Source: Intestinirhabdus alba
GTDB lineage: Bacteria > Pseudomonadota > Gammaproteobacteria > Enterobacterales > Enterobacteriaceae
DNA: 64,000 nucleotides
Direction: 5' to 3'
Assembly: GCF_009711095.1 (NCBI RefSeq)
Contig: NZ_WMJZ01000002.1
Location: 124,001-188,000 of the forward strand
Below the pieces are notes generated by a model. The model worked only from the letters and a program-made list of their open reading frames with translations, was not told the DNA's origin and made no database searches. Every line of letters begins with the position of its first letter. Within the stretch, counting starts at the first letter, position 1. Shown here one piece after another: positions 1-11,144 of the stretch. Position numbers and translations under genes: made by a program.

Positions 1-1248
1 CCGGTGCTCAATGTGGTCGTGATAATAGGTCAGCCTGAGGGTTTCCAGCCCGGCAGGCTTGTCGCCATGTCCGGGCTGCGTATGGTGCCAGCGGGGGAGC
101 AGGCCGTAGGCCGGAAACCAGTGGCGCTGGTACTGCTCGTCGGCGTAGTAGAGCAGGTTGACGGGAGAGCACACGCGGCTTATCCACTCTCTGACCTCCG
201 GGCTGGCCCCCCGGTGGGTCCGGGCGTCAAACAGCAGATAATAACAGCCCTCTTCCGCCCGGCTCTCGATCGCCTTTTGGTCTTCGGTCGGGCCTTTTAA
301 GGTCAGGCCACCGTTTGGCTCGTCGCCGATATCCGGCAGCACCCAGACGTTCACTTCGTCAATTAAGGCCCGATAGCCAAAGTAGTCGTCAAAGGCGTGA
401 ATTTTCAGCTGGTTGCGGGTGTTACGCGCGACAGCGTAGGGGCCGGTGCCGATGGGATGGCTGGCAAAATTGCTCAGGGTTTCCCACTCGCGGGGCAGGA
501 TCATTGCCGGAACCTGGCCCAGCAGAAGCGGCAGCCAGCGATCGGGCTGCGACAGATGGATGTCCAGCGTCCAGGCGGTGGGAGAGACAATTTTTGTGAT
601 ATGCGCGTAGAGCGGCAGCGCGTTAATGCGCGTGAGTGAGGCGATGACGTCCTCCATTTCCAGCTCGCGGCCGTGATGGAAGTGAATCCCCGGACGCAGA
701 AAAAAGCGCCACTGCAGGGAGGATATCTGCTGCCAGTGGTGGGCGATATCCGCCTCCAGTTCCCCATTTTCCTCATTTACGCGGGTCAGGGCGCTGAAGA
801 TTTGTCGGGCGATATGGGTTTCCGAGCGTCGCAGGGCGGTACCCGGCAGCAGATTGTGCAGCGGGCGATAGTAGAGCACCCGCAGAATATGCCGCCCCTG
901 GCGGAAACTGCGCCCCAGGTGAGATACCAGCATCTGCCGGACGGCGGCCTTATCGCCCACCAGCTGTACCAATTGATCGATGCGATCCTGCTCCAGCAGG
1001 TCTTCCGCCCGCTGCTGCTGTAGCGCCAGGCCGGTATAGAGAAAGGTCAGGCGCGAGCGTTTTCCTCGCCCCACTTCGGCCTCCCACGTTAACCAGCCGC
1101 GCTCCTGCATAGTGTTTAGCAGGGTGCGCATATGGCGGCGGGAGCAGCTGAGCAGCTCCGCCAGCTCGTTGAGGGTGGTGTCCTGCGTTTTGCCGTCACA
1201 GCACTGCCACAGGCGGATGAACTGTTGTTGCAGACGACCTGAAGACAT
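1..1248 (-). CDS. sgrR: Transcriptional regulator SgrR, C-terminus cut off by window edge
   Basis: SgrR activates the sRNA gene sgrS when sugar phosphates accumulate. The frame is open from an ATG at 1248 to the window edge, giving 416 residues; the E. coli protein is about 551, so roughly the last quarter is missing. The N-terminus carries a winged-helix DNA-binding region ([15 protein letters not shown], about residues 26-40). The segment after about residue 160 resembles a periplasmic solute-binding (SBP_bac_5) domain that senses a ligand in the cytoplasm. Near-identity to E. coli SgrR runs through the whole visible part. It is divergent from sgrS, with 67 bp between the sgrR start and the predicted sgrS 5' end, as in other enterics. 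Confidence 0.97.
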   Translation of the reverse strand, partial: MSSGRLQQQFIRLWQCCDGKTQDTTLNELAELLSCSRRHMRTLLNTMQERGWLTWEAEVGRGKRSRLTFLYTGLALQQQRAEDLLEQDRIDQLVQLVGDKAAVRQMLVSHLGRSFRQGRHILRVLYYRPLHNLLPGTALRRSETHIARQIFSALTRVNEENGELEADIAHHWQQISSLQWRFFLRPGIHFHHGRELEMEDVIASLTRINALPLYAHITKIVSPTAWTLDIHLSQPDRWLPLLLGQVPAMILPREWETLSNFASHPIGTGPYAVARNTRNQLKIHAFDDYFGYRALIDEVNVWVLPDIGDEPNGGLTLKGPTEDQKAIESRAEEGCYYLLFDARTHRGASPEVREWISRVCSPVNLLYYADEQYQRHWFPAYGLLPRWHHTQPGHGDKPAGLETLRLTYYHDHIEHR

Positions 1249-1315
1249 AAAAGGGGAACTCCCGCGTAAAACTCAGCAATTTTATAATCCCTATATTAGG
1301 CCAATAATCGTCAGC

Positions 1316-1558
1316 GATGAAGCAACGGGAAACGAAAGGGGTCAATTATGCGTCGGTTTTACTTGCAATACTTTACCGCAACTGAAGGGGCGTCCTGGCT
1401 GAGCGCGCCGCGGCGCGTGAAGATGCTTGAGGAGCTGATGCAGTGGGAGGAGAGTGCCTGATCCCCCTTTCCCTTTGCGGATATCACGTATGACTGAGTA
1501 TTGGTGCAGGCTTCGGCCTGATATTGACCGCCAGCAGATAACCTCTGCTGGTTTTTTT
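1316..1558 (+). ncRNA. sgrS: SgrS glucose-phosphate stress sRNA
   Basis: A dual-function sRNA that base-pairs with ptsG mRNA through Hfq and also encodes SgrT. The 5' end GATGAAGCAA matches the E. coli SgrS start. The pairing core TGACTGAGTATTGGTG lies at about 1490-1507. The RNA ends in an intrinsic terminator with stem CCAGCAG/CTGCTGG followed by seven T. An AATAAT box at 1303-1308 is well placed as the -10. Length is about 243 nt against 227 in E. coli. The 5' and 3' ends are inferred from homology. Confidence 0.93.
1348..1461 (+). CDS. sgrT: SgrT, small inhibitor of glucose uptake encoded in SgrS
   Basis: A 37-residue peptide beginning MRRFYLQYFTATE and ending LMQWEESA. SgrT of E. coli is 43 residues and blocks glucose transport by PtsG independently of base pairing. 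The conserved parts are the N-terminal FYxxYFTAT block and the C-terminal MLExLMQWxE block; the middle is shorter here. An AAAGGGG Shine-Dalgarno-like run precedes the ATG. The frame lies wholly inside the SgrS transcript. Confidence 0.88.
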   Translation: MRRFYLQYFTATEGASWLSAPRRVKMLEELMQWEESA

Positions 1559-1601
1559 GCGGCGGCGCGAGCCTCTGGCTGCGCCGCCGACAGGGTGTCG
1601 A

Positions 1602-2207
1602 TCAGCGCATAAAGGCCGGCTGCTTCTCTTCCCAGGCGGCAATTACCGCCTCGTGCTGCAGCGTCAGCCCGATGCTGTCGAGGCCGTTCAGCATGCAGTG
1701 GCGGCGGAAAGCGTCAATGTCAAAGGGATAAACCTTGCCGCCGGCTTTAACCACCTGCGCCTGCAGATCCACCTCAAAGCGGATGCCGGGGTTGGCCTGC
1801 ACCAGCCTGAACAGCTCATCGACCTCCTCGTCGCTCAGCCTCACCGGCAGCAGCTGGTTGTTGAAGCTGTTGCCGTAGAAGATGTCCGCAAAGCTCGGGG
1901 CGATCACCACCTTAAAACCGTAATCGGTCAGCGCCCAGGGGGCGTGCTCCCGGGAGGAGCCGCAGCCGAAGTTTTCCCGCGCCAGCAGGATTGATGCGCC
2001 CTGATACTCCGGGAAATTCAGCACAAACTCCGGATTCGGCTGCTGGCCCTTCTCATCGAGAAAGCGCCAGTCGTTGAACAGGTGGGCACCAAAGCCGGTG
2101 CGGGTGACCTTCTGCAAAAACTGCTTCGGGATAATAGCGTCAGTGTCGACGTTGGCGGCATCCAGCGGCACGACCAGACCCTGATGTTGAATAAATTTCT
2201 CTGCCAC
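1602..2207 (-). CDS. leuD: 3-isopropylmalate dehydratase small subunit LeuD
   Basis: Small swivel-domain subunit that pairs with LeuC to isomerise 2-isopropylmalate to 3-isopropylmalate in leucine synthesis. The start is GTG at 2207 ([10 protein letters not shown]), giving 201 residues, the E. coli length. An in-frame upstream ATG at 2324 would read back through the end of leuC and is rejected. AAGGAG sits just upstream of the GTG. The substrate loop [13 protein letters not shown] is intact. It is the last gene of leuABCD, 10 bp after leuC. Downstream it faces the sgrS terminator; the setA gene found here in E. coli is absent. Confidence 0.97.
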   Translation of the reverse strand: MAEKFIQHQGLVVPLDAANVDTDAIIPKQFLQKVTRTGFGAHLFNDWRFLDEKGQQPNPEFVLNFPEYQGASILLARENFGCGSSREHAPWALTDYGFKVVIAPSFADIFYGNSFNNQLLPVRLSDEEVDELFRLVQANPGIRFEVDLQAQVVKAGGKVYPFDIDAFRRHCMLNGLDSIGLTLQHEAVIAAWEEKQPAFMR

Positions 2208-2217
2208 GGTGGTCTCC

Positions 2218-3618
2218 TTATTTAATGCTGCGAATGTCGGCGAAACGGCCGGTGACGGCGGCGGCGGCGGCCATCGCCGGGCTGACCAGATGCGTGCGCC
2301 CGCCGCGGCCCTGACGTCCTTCAAAGTTACGGTTGCTGGTAGAGGCGCAGCGCTCGCCTGGGTTCAGGCGGTCGTTGTTCATCGCCAGGCACATGGAGCA
2401 GCCCGGCAGACGCCACTCAAAGCCGGCGTCGATAAAGATCTTATCCAGCCCTTCCGCTTCCGCCTGGGCTTTAACCGGGCCGGAGCCGGGAACCACCAGC
2501 GCCTGTACCCCCGGTGCCACTTTACGTCCGCGGGCGATCTCCGCCGCCGCGCGTAAATCTTCAATGCGCGAGTTGGTGCAGGAGCCGATAAAGACCTTAT
2601 CGATCGTCACGTCGGTTAACGGAATACCGGGACGTAAGCCCATATAGGCCAGCGCTTTTTCCGCCGACGCGCGCTCTACCGGATCGGTAAAGCCGTCCGG
2701 ATCGGGGATCGCGTCATGGATGGCGATCACCTGGCCGGGGTTGGTGCCCCAGGTCACCTGCGGGGCGATCTCTTCGGCCCGCAGGGTGACCACCGTGTCG
2801 AAGACCGCGTCGTCGTCGCTTTTCAATGTTTTCCAGTACGCCACCGCGTCGTCGAAGTCCTGTCCCTTTGGCGCATGGCGGCGGCCCTTCACGTAGCTGA
2901 AGGTGATCTCGTCCGGGGCCACCAGCCCGGCCTTGGCTCCCATCTCAATGGCCATGTTGCACAACGTCATCCGACCCTCCATGCTCAGGGCGCGGATCGC
3001 CTCGCCGCAGAACTCAACGACGTGGCCGGTGCCGCCGGCGCTGCCGGTTTTACCAATGATGGCCAGCACGATATCCTTGGCGGTGATCCCCGGCGCGGTG
3101 CGGCCCTGCACCTCTATTTTCATGGTTTTCGCCCGGCCCTGCTTCAGGGTTTGCGTTGCCAGCACGTGCTCCACTTCGGAGGTGCCGATACCAAACGCCA
3201 GCGCGCCAAATGCGCCGTGGGTGGCGGTGTGGGAGTCGCCGCAGACGATGGTCATTCCCGGCAGGGTAACCCCTTGCTCTGGCCCCATCACGTGGACGAT
3301 GCCCTGATACGGATGGTTCAGGTCATACAGCTCAACGCCGAACTCGCTGCAGTTTTTGATCAGCTCCTGCATCTGAATGCGTGCCATCTCGCCGCAGGCG
3401 TTGATGTCTTTCGTCTGGGTGGAGACGTTATGGTCCATAGTGGCGAAGGTTTTTCCCGGCTGACGAACCGGCCGCCCGTGGGCGCGCAGGCCATCAAACG
3501 CCTGTGGAGAGGTCACCTCGTGCACCAGATGCCGATCGATATAGAGCAGCGGCGTTTCCTCTGGGGCCTCGTAAACCACGTGCGCATCAAATAACTTTTC
3601 GTATAACGTTTTCGCCAT
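2218..3618 (-). CDS. leuC: 3-isopropylmalate dehydratase large subunit LeuC
   Basis: Catalytic aconitase-family subunit carrying the [4Fe-4S] cluster, 466 residues as in E. coli. The cluster cysteines sit in FIGSCTNSR (near residue 347) and [10 protein letters not shown] (near 407 and 410). The substrate and cluster motif [12 protein letters not shown] is near residue 130. It starts [15 protein letters not shown], two bases after the leuB stop, and is co-transcribed with leuA, leuB and leuD. Nothing is unusual in the coding sequence. Confidence 0.98.
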   Translation of the reverse strand: MAKTLYEKLFDAHVVYEAPEETPLLYIDRHLVHEVTSPQAFDGLRAHGRPVRQPGKTFATMDHNVSTQTKDINACGEMARIQMQELIKNCSEFGVELYDLNHPYQGIVHVMGPEQGVTLPGMTIVCGDSHTATHGAFGALAFGIGTSEVEHVLATQTLKQGRAKTMKIEVQGRTAPGITAKDIVLAIIGKTGSAGGTGHVVEFCGEAIRALSMEGRMTLCNMAIEMGAKAGLVAPDEITFSYVKGRRHAPKGQDFDDAVAYWKTLKSDDDAVFDTVVTLRAEEIAPQVTWGTNPGQVIAIHDAIPDPDGFTDPVERASAEKALAYMGLRPGIPLTDVTIDKVFIGSCTNSRIEDLRAAAEIARGRKVAPGVQALVVPGSGPVKAQAEAEGLDKIFIDAGFEWRLPGCSMCLAMNNDRLNPGERCASTSNRNFEGRQGRGGRTHLVSPAMAAAAAVTGRFADIRSIK

Positions 3619-3620
3619 GT

Positions 3621-6283
<2,663 letters not shown>

Positions 6284-6326
6284 ATGTTAGGTCCTTGTCT
6301 CTCAGAGAGCGCCTTGCTTCGAGCAT

Positions 6327-6356
6327 AAAAAAACCCGCGCAACGGCGCGGGTTTTC
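6327..6356 (-). terminator. leu operon attenuator terminator
   Basis: On the minus strand a GC-rich stem AACCCGCGC/GCGCGGGTT with a short loop is followed by a run of seven T. It lies between leuL and leuA, where the transcription attenuator of the leu operon is known to be. Alternative pairing with the leader upstream was not worked out in full. Confidence 0.9.
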
Positions 6357-6375
6357 GTTCGGACTGTGGGCTGAC

Positions 6376-6462
6376 TTAATGCTGAATGCCGCTCACCGGT
6401 CTACCGCGCAACGTGGATGCGTTTAGTAGTAGTAGGCCGTCAAAGCGAGCGATACGGATCAT
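6376..6462 (-). CDS. leuL: leu operon leader peptide LeuL
   Basis: A 28-residue leader peptide, MIRIARFDGLLLLNAST then LRGRPVSGIQH. Four consecutive leucine codons are all CTA, the rarely used codon that makes ribosome stalling sensitive to charged leucyl-tRNA. E. coli LeuL has the same length, the same four-Leu block and the same GIQH ending. Stalling controls whether the terminator at 6327-6356 forms. The ATG is preceded by a weak Shine-Dalgarno (CTGGAG). Confidence 0.95.
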   Translation of the reverse strand: MIRIARFDGLLLLNASTLRGRPVSGIQH

Positions 6463-6495
6463 TAATCAACTCCAGAAGAATGCGATGTGCTTTTA

Positions 6496-6524
6496 GTGGT
6501 ACTGGATACGTCTGCTGATGTCAA
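6496..6524 (-). promoter_or_regulatory. leuLABCD promoter
   Basis: On the minus strand TTGACA (6519-6524) is followed after 17 bp by TACCAC (6496-6501), in the same context as the E. coli leu promoter (GTATCCAG spacer end, AAAAGC downstream). The -10 is weak. Transcription would start about 30 bp before leuL. Confidence 0.75.
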
Positions 6525-7111
6525 CCCCGGCCCCGGTAATTTACCGCCGGGGCGAAGGGAGCGGCGCGCGGTTTAACAGTCTATTGTGCTTAAGCTGGCG
6601 GGAAGAAAAAGATTATCATCGGCTGGCTGATGATGATTCTCAAACGTGACTTTATTTAAAGCAAATTATTTCAGATAACAGGAAAATATTATCGGATAAA
6701 TCCCGACGGCATCAGATATACCTATATGGTTTCTCTATCATTATATGCGTAGTGAATGGTTGTCGCTCGCTGAAAAGGAAGAAATGATAAATTTTGGTTA
6801 TGTTTTGGCAAACTGATAATTTATAAATCTAATTAAAATCAAAGAACCATTGGTTTTATGTATGGTTTTGTATTCACAGCAGCTATTTTTACATAAGTTA
6901 CGTTAACTGTGGTGTATTGATTTTCATCTTGCTCCTGGAATAAGGCGCGTTCTCGCCGTTTTTTTGCGCGATTGCAAAAATGCCTTTACGTTTTCCGAAT
7001 TTTTGTATTTTCTCTTTTTCTTATTTTATATGCATGGTAAATGATATTTTCAGTATTTATTTTCTGCATACCGGCAAGAAAAGGGAGTGATGTATGACAG
7101 GGGAGTTAAGT
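6525..7111 (+). promoter_or_regulatory. AT-rich leuL-leuO intergenic region
   Basis: About 590 bp between the divergent leu promoter and leuO. From about 6650 onward it is markedly AT-rich, with runs such as TTTATTTAAAGCAAATTATT, unlike the GC-rich genes around it. This is the kind of DNA that H-NS silences upstream of leuO in E. coli and Salmonella. A small hairpin (GGCG/CGCC near 6944-6957) followed by seven T could act as a terminator. No ORF with coding character is seen. The exact leuO promoter is not assigned. Confidence 0.55.
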
Positions 7112-8062
7112 ATGCCAGAAGTGAAAAAAGATAAGCCGAACGCCGGCGCTTTAGAAGCGGGAAAACCGCAGCTTCGCATGGTCGATTTGAATCTGTTGAC
7201 GGTATTTGATGCCGTGATGCAGGAGCAAAATATTACCCGCGCGGCGCATGCGCTGGGGATGTCTCAACCTGCGGTAAGCAACGCCGTGGCGCGCCTGAAG
7301 GTGATGTTTAATGATGAGCTGTTTGTCCGCTATGGCCGGGGAATTCAGCCGACGGCGCGCGCTTACCAACTGTTTGGCTCCATTCGTCAGGCGCTGCAGC
7401 TGGTGCAAAATGAGCTGCCCGGCTCCGGTTTTGAACCCGCCAGCAGCGAACGTGTTTTCCACCTGTGCGTCTGTAGCCCGCTGGACAATATTCTGACCTC
7501 AATGATTTATAACCGCGTGGAAGAGATTGCGCCAAATATACAGGTTGTCTTTAAATCTGCGTTAAATCAAAACACTGAACACCAGCTGCGCTATCAGGAG
7601 ACGGAATTCGTTATCAGTTATGAAGAGTTTCGCCGGCCTGAATTCACCAGCGTGCCGCTGTTTAAAGATGAAATGGTGCTGGTCGCCAGCCGGAAGCATC
7701 CTCGTATCGGCGGTTCGCTAACGGAAAGCACGCTTTATCGGGAGCAGCATGCCGTCGTTTCGCTGGAGCGCTTTGCCTCCTTCAGCCAGCCATGGTACGA
7801 CACGCCGGATAAGCAGAGCTGCATCGCCTATCAGGGAATGGCATTGATCAGCGTGCTCAACGTGGTTTCTCAAACCCATTTGGTGGCCATTGCGCCGCGC
7901 TGGCTGGCGGAAGAGTTTACCGGCTCGTTGGATCTTCAGCTTTTACCGCTGCCATTAAAGTTGAACAGCCGCACCTGCTATCTCTCCTGGCATGATGCAG
8001 CAGGGCGGGATAAAGGCCATCAATGGATGGAGGAGCTGTTAATATCGGTCTGCAAACGGTAA
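7112..8062 (+). CDS. leuO: LysR-type regulator LeuO
   Basis: Global LysR-family regulator that antagonises H-NS. Full identity through the N-terminal helix-turn-helix ([20 protein letters not shown], about 23-42) and the C-terminal effector domain down to the [10 protein letters not shown] end. ATG 7112 gives 316 residues ([10 protein letters not shown]), matching the annotated E. coli start. A second in-frame ATG at 7094 adds six residues (MTGELS). Both ATGs have a purine-rich Shine-Dalgarno at the same 6-nt spacing (AAGGGAG 7081-7087 and AGGGGAG 7099-7105), so either or both could be used. Confidence 0.95.
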   Translation: MPEVKKDKPNAGALEAGKPQLRMVDLNLLTVFDAVMQEQNITRAAHALGMSQPAVSNAVARLKVMFNDELFVRYGRGIQPTARAYQLFGSIRQALQLVQNELPGSGFEPASSERVFHLCVCSPLDNILTSMIYNRVEEIAPNIQVVFKSALNQNTEHQLRYQETEFVISYEEFRRPEFTSVPLFKDEMVLVASRKHPRIGGSLTESTLYREQHAVVSLERFASFSQPWYDTPDKQSCIAYQGMALISVLNVVSQTHLVAIAPRWLAEEFTGSLDLQLLPLPLKLNSRTCYLSWHDAAGRDKGHQWMEELLISVCKR

Positions 8063-8067
8063 TGAGA

Positions 8068-8400
8068 TATACCCGTCATACTTCAAATAGCATGTGCGTT
8101 GGCTTTATTCGGCCCTGGGGGCCTCACCCTGAAGGGCCGCCGCCAGCGGCGTTCAAATCAGCTAAGCTGATTTGTCCTCGTTCACCCCGGTCACTTACTG
8201 CAGTAAGCTCCCGGGGATGAATGAGAGACATCCCTGTCTCTCACCAGAGGCAGCCTGCGGCCGTTCAAATTCGTTCCTGACGAATTTGTCTCTGCGTCGC
8301 CGCGTGATTCGGCCTGATGGCCTCACCCCTTCGGGGCCAGCCCCGGGGCTGTTCAAAACGCGCTGCGTTTTGTCCTGCAACTCGAATTATTTAGGGTATA
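8068..8400. repeat. Interspersed hairpin-rich element, full-length copy (333 bp)
   Basis: Begins TATACCCGTCATACTTCAAA and ends CGAATTATTTAGGGTATA, so the termini are imperfect inverted repeats with TA at each end. It starts six bases after the leuO stop. Internally it is a chain of hairpins: GTTCAAA-arm/arm-TTTGTC modules at 8151-8176, 8263-8290 and 8351-8374, a GAGAGACA/TGTCTCTC stem near 8222-8242, and a CCCCGG/CCGGGG stem enclosing ACTTACTGCAGTAAG. No credible protein is encoded. Related ends occur at six other places in this window. Confidence 0.85.
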
Positions 8401-8441
8401 CAGAATAAATCGGGCAGGCATGTTCGATTTATTCTGCTTTT
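8401..8441 (+). terminator. Probable leuO terminator
   Basis: Perfect 12-bp stem CAGAATAAATCG (8401-8412) with CGATTTATTCTG (8425-8436) around a 12-nt loop, followed by CTTTTGTT. It directly abuts the end of the repeat, so the repeat separates leuO from its terminator. The tail is not a pure T run. Confidence 0.6.
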
Positions 8442-8709
8442 GTTCATATTACTGGTATTTTATTCTGAATTCGTCCTTTCATTCTCTTTCCTGGCGGCTA
8501 AAAATTAGATGAATAGCTGCTTGTCGTGAAATTTAAATCATTTCTTATTAGTTTTTGCCTTTGTTCTGGTGTTATGTAGCGTCCTTCGGCTCCTTTTGTT
8601 CTATTTATTCCTGTGGCTCCTGCGAGAAAGCGAACCGGGTGAATTGCCTGCCTCAGGGCGAGCGGTTAAGGTGGTCAAAATTCATTTTCGTCATACAGTG
8701 AGGTAAGCC
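8442..8709 (+). promoter_or_regulatory. ilvIH upstream region
   Basis: AT-rich, non-coding stretch before ilvI. In E. coli the equivalent region binds Lrp at several degenerate sites and activates ilvIH. I cannot assign individual Lrp sites or a clear -35/-10 by eye. GTGAGGTAAGCC precedes the ilvI ATG and supplies the ribosome site. Confidence 0.45.
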
Positions 8710-10434
8710 ATGGAGATGTTGTCTGGAGCCGAGATGGTCGTCCGATCGCTTATCGATCAGGGCGTCAAACAGGTGTTTGGTTACCCCGGGGGCGCGGTCC
8801 TTGATATCTATGATGCGCTGCATACCGTTGGCGGTATTGAACATGTTCTGGTGCGCCACGAGCAGGCGGCGGTTCATATGGCCGACGGCCTGGCGAGGGC
8901 AACGGGTGAACCTGGCGTGGTGCTGGTTACCTCCGGCCCCGGAGCCACCAACGCCATTACCGGCATCGCCACCGCCTATATGGATTCTATCCCCCTGGTT
9001 ATCCTTTCCGGGCAGGTGGCGACTTCCCTTATCGGCTTCGATGCTTTTCAGGAGTGCGATATGGTGGGGATCTCCCGGCCAATCGTGAAGCACAGCTTTC
9101 TGGTTAAGCAAACGGAGGATATTCCGCAGGTGCTGAAGAAGGCCTTCTGGTTGGCGGCGAGCGGCCGCCCGGGCCCGGTGGTGGTCGATTTACCAAAGGA
9201 TATCCTCAACGTGGCGCAGAAACGGCCCTACGTCTGGCCGGAGTCGATCGCTATGCGCTCCTACAATCCAACGACGGCCGGACATAAAGGCCAGATAAAG
9301 CGCGCCCTGCAGACGCTGATCGCCGCGAAAAAACCGGTAGTATACGTGGGCGGCGGCGCGGTAACGGCGGGCTGTCATGAGCAGCTGCGGCAGATCGTTA
9401 CGACGCTTAATCTTCCCGTGGTGTCATCGCTGATGGGGCTGGGCGCGTTTCCGGGCACCCACTCCCAGGCGCTGGGTATGCTCGGTATGCATGGCACCTA
9501 TGAGGCCAACATGACGATGCACAACGCCGACGTGATTTTTGCCGTTGGGGTACGTTTTGACGATCGTACCACCAACAATCTGGCGAAATACTGTCCGGAG
9601 GCGACGGTGCTGCACGTGGACATCGATCCGGCCTCTATCTCCAAGACCGTGACGGCGGATATTCCCGTTGTCGGCGATGCGCGGCAGGTGCTGGAACAGA
9701 TGCTGGGGCTGCTTAGCCAGGAGTGCACGCGGCAGCCGCTGGATGAGATCCGCGACTGGTGGCGACAGATCGAGCGCTGGCGCGCGCGCCGGTGCCTGAG
9801 CTATGGCACCCAGGGCGAGAGCATCAAGCCCCAGGCGGTTATTGAGACGATCTGGCGGCTGACCCGGGGCGAGGCGTACGTCGCCTCGGATGTCGGGCAG
9901 CATCAGATGTTTGCCGCTCTCTATTATCCCTTCGACAAGCCGCGACGCTGGATAAACTCCGGCGGCCTCGGGACGATGGGGTTCGGCCTGCCGGCGGCGC
10001 TGGGGGTGAAAATGGCCCTGCCGGACGAAATAGTAATCTGCGTAACCGGCGACGGCAGCATTCAGATGAACATCCAGGAGCTGTCGACGGCGCAGCAGTA
10101 TGCGCTGCCGGTGCTGGTGCTGAATCTGAACAACCGCTATCTGGGCATGGTGAAGCAGTGGCAGGATATGATCTACTCTGGCCGTCACTCCCACTCGTAT
10201 ATGCAGTCGCTGCCGGATTTTGTCCGCCTGGCCGAAGCCTATGGCCATATCGGCATACAAATTACCCGTCCGGAGGAGCTGGAAAGCCGACTGGCCGAGG
10301 CGCTGGAGCTGGTGCGCGGTCATCGGCTGGTGTTTGTTGACGTCATCGTTGACGGTAGCGAGCACGTCTATCCGATGCAGATTCGCGGTGGCGGAATGGA
10401 CGAAATGTGGTTAAGCAAAACGGAGAGGACCTGA
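8710..10434 (+). CDS. ilvI: Acetolactate synthase III large subunit IlvI
   Basis: ThDP- and FAD-dependent catalytic subunit of acetohydroxyacid synthase III (valine-sensitive), forming acetolactate or acetohydroxybutyrate. 574 residues, the E. coli length. The N-terminal ThDP pyrimidine domain has [14 protein letters not shown] with the catalytic Glu in LVRHEQAA (about residue 50). The C-terminal ThDP/Mg motif is [12 protein letters not shown] (about 445-456). It ends 2 bp before ilvH, with which it forms a two-gene operon. Confidence 0.98.
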   Translation: MEMLSGAEMVVRSLIDQGVKQVFGYPGGAVLDIYDALHTVGGIEHVLVRHEQAAVHMADGLARATGEPGVVLVTSGPGATNAITGIATAYMDSIPLVILSGQVATSLIGFDAFQECDMVGISRPIVKHSFLVKQTEDIPQVLKKAFWLAASGRPGPVVVDLPKDILNVAQKRPYVWPESIAMRSYNPTTAGHKGQIKRALQTLIAAKKPVVYVGGGAVTAGCHEQLRQIVTTLNLPVVSSLMGLGAFPGTHSQALGMLGMHGTYEANMTMHNADVIFAVGVRFDDRTTNNLAKYCPEATVLHVDIDPASISKTVTADIPVVGDARQVLEQMLGLLSQECTRQPLDEIRDWWRQIERWRARRCLSYGTQGESIKPQAVIETIWRLTRGEAYVASDVGQHQMFAALYYPFDKPRRWINSGGLGTMGFGLPAALGVKMALPDEIVICVTGDGSIQMNIQELSTAQQYALPVLVLNLNNRYLGMVKQWQDMIYSGRHSHSYMQSLPDFVRLAEAYGHIGIQITRPEELESRLAEALELVRGHRLVFVDVIVDGSEHVYPMQIRGGGMDEMWLSKTERT

Positions 10435-10436
10435 CT

Positions 10437-10934
10437 ATGCGTCGGATATTATCAGTTCTGCTGGAGAACGAGTCCGGCGCGCTGTCGCGGGTGATCGGTC
10501 TCTTCTCACAGCGCGGTTACAATATTGAAAGCCTGACCGTGGCGCCAACGGACGATCCTACCCTGTCGCGGATGACGATCCAGACGGTGGGTGATGAAAA
10601 AGCGCTTGAGCAGATCGAAAAACAGCTGCATAAGCTGATTGACGTTCTGCGGGTGAGCGAACTGGGGCAGGGGGCCTACGTTGAGCGGGAAATTATGCTG
10701 GTGAAGATTCAGGCCAGCGGCTATGGCCGGGAAGAGGTGAAGCGCAACACGGAGATTTTTCGCGGGCAAATTATCGACGTGACGCCGACCAGCTACACCG
10801 TCCAGCTGGCGGGCACCAGCGATAAGCTGGACGCTTTCCTGACGTCGCTGCGCGAGGTGGCGAAAATTGTGGAAGTTGCCCGTTCCGGCGTGGTGGGGCT
10901 GTCGCGGGGCGACAAAATTATGCGCCAGGAGTGA
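10437..10934 (+). CDS. ilvH: Acetolactate synthase III regulatory subunit IlvH
   Basis: ACT-domain regulatory subunit that activates IlvI and confers valine feedback inhibition. ATG 10437 ([16 protein letters not shown]) gives 165 residues. The upstream ATG at 10407 lies inside ilvI and is rejected; GGAGAGGAC precedes the chosen start. The ACT motif [20 protein letters not shown] is intact at residues about 10-29. It ends DKIMRQE, two residues beyond the E. coli protein as I recall it. Confidence 0.97.
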   Translation: MRRILSVLLENESGALSRVIGLFSQRGYNIESLTVAPTDDPTLSRMTIQTVGDEKALEQIEKQLHKLIDVLRVSELGQGAYVEREIMLVKIQASGYGREEVKRNTEIFRGQIIDVTPTSYTVQLAGTSDKLDAFLTSLREVAKIVEVARSGVVGLSRGDKIMRQE

Positions 10935-10952
10935 TCCTGGCGGACGTGCCGT

Positions 10953-10989
10953 AAGCCCGACGCTATCCGTTGGGCTTTTTTTTTGAGAA
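10953..10989 (+). terminator. ilvIH intrinsic terminator
   Basis: Stem AAGCCCGACG with CGTTGGGCTT (one G-T wobble), loop CTATC, followed by a long T run. It lies 19 bp after the ilvH stop. Confidence 0.93.
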
Positions 10990-11094
10990 ATCAGCGGTAA
11001 GCCGAAGCAAAAGCGGTTGCCGCAGCCGCTATTCTGCGCTTAGATAGCCGGATTATGCCTCACACACAGTGGGAATTAATCTAATAAATTTAAT

Positions 11095-11117
11095 CCATAC
11101 CATTATAATGGCTATGG
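11095..11117 (+). promoter_or_regulatory. cra promoter -10 inside a palindrome
   Basis: TATAAT at 11104-11109 is centred in a nearly perfect palindrome: CCATA, CCATTATAATGG, then CTATGG. The arms differ by one extra base. No good -35 is seen 17 bp upstream. The symmetry suggests a repressor or activator site overlying the cra promoter, but I cannot name the protein. Confidence 0.5.
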
Positions 11118-11144
11118 TTTGTACATTTTATGCAAGGGGCAACT

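Noticed and set aside
8068-8400. ERIC or REP/BIME identity for the interspersed elements
   Set aside because: The termini and interior do not match the ERIC core or the REP GCCGGATG...CATCCGGC type as I know them; the 127-bp length of the ftsI copy is a coincidence.
8023-8408. Small ORFs across the element after leuO (65, 78 and 61 codons)
   Set aside because: They are different frames of the hairpin modules, without conservation or ribosome sites.
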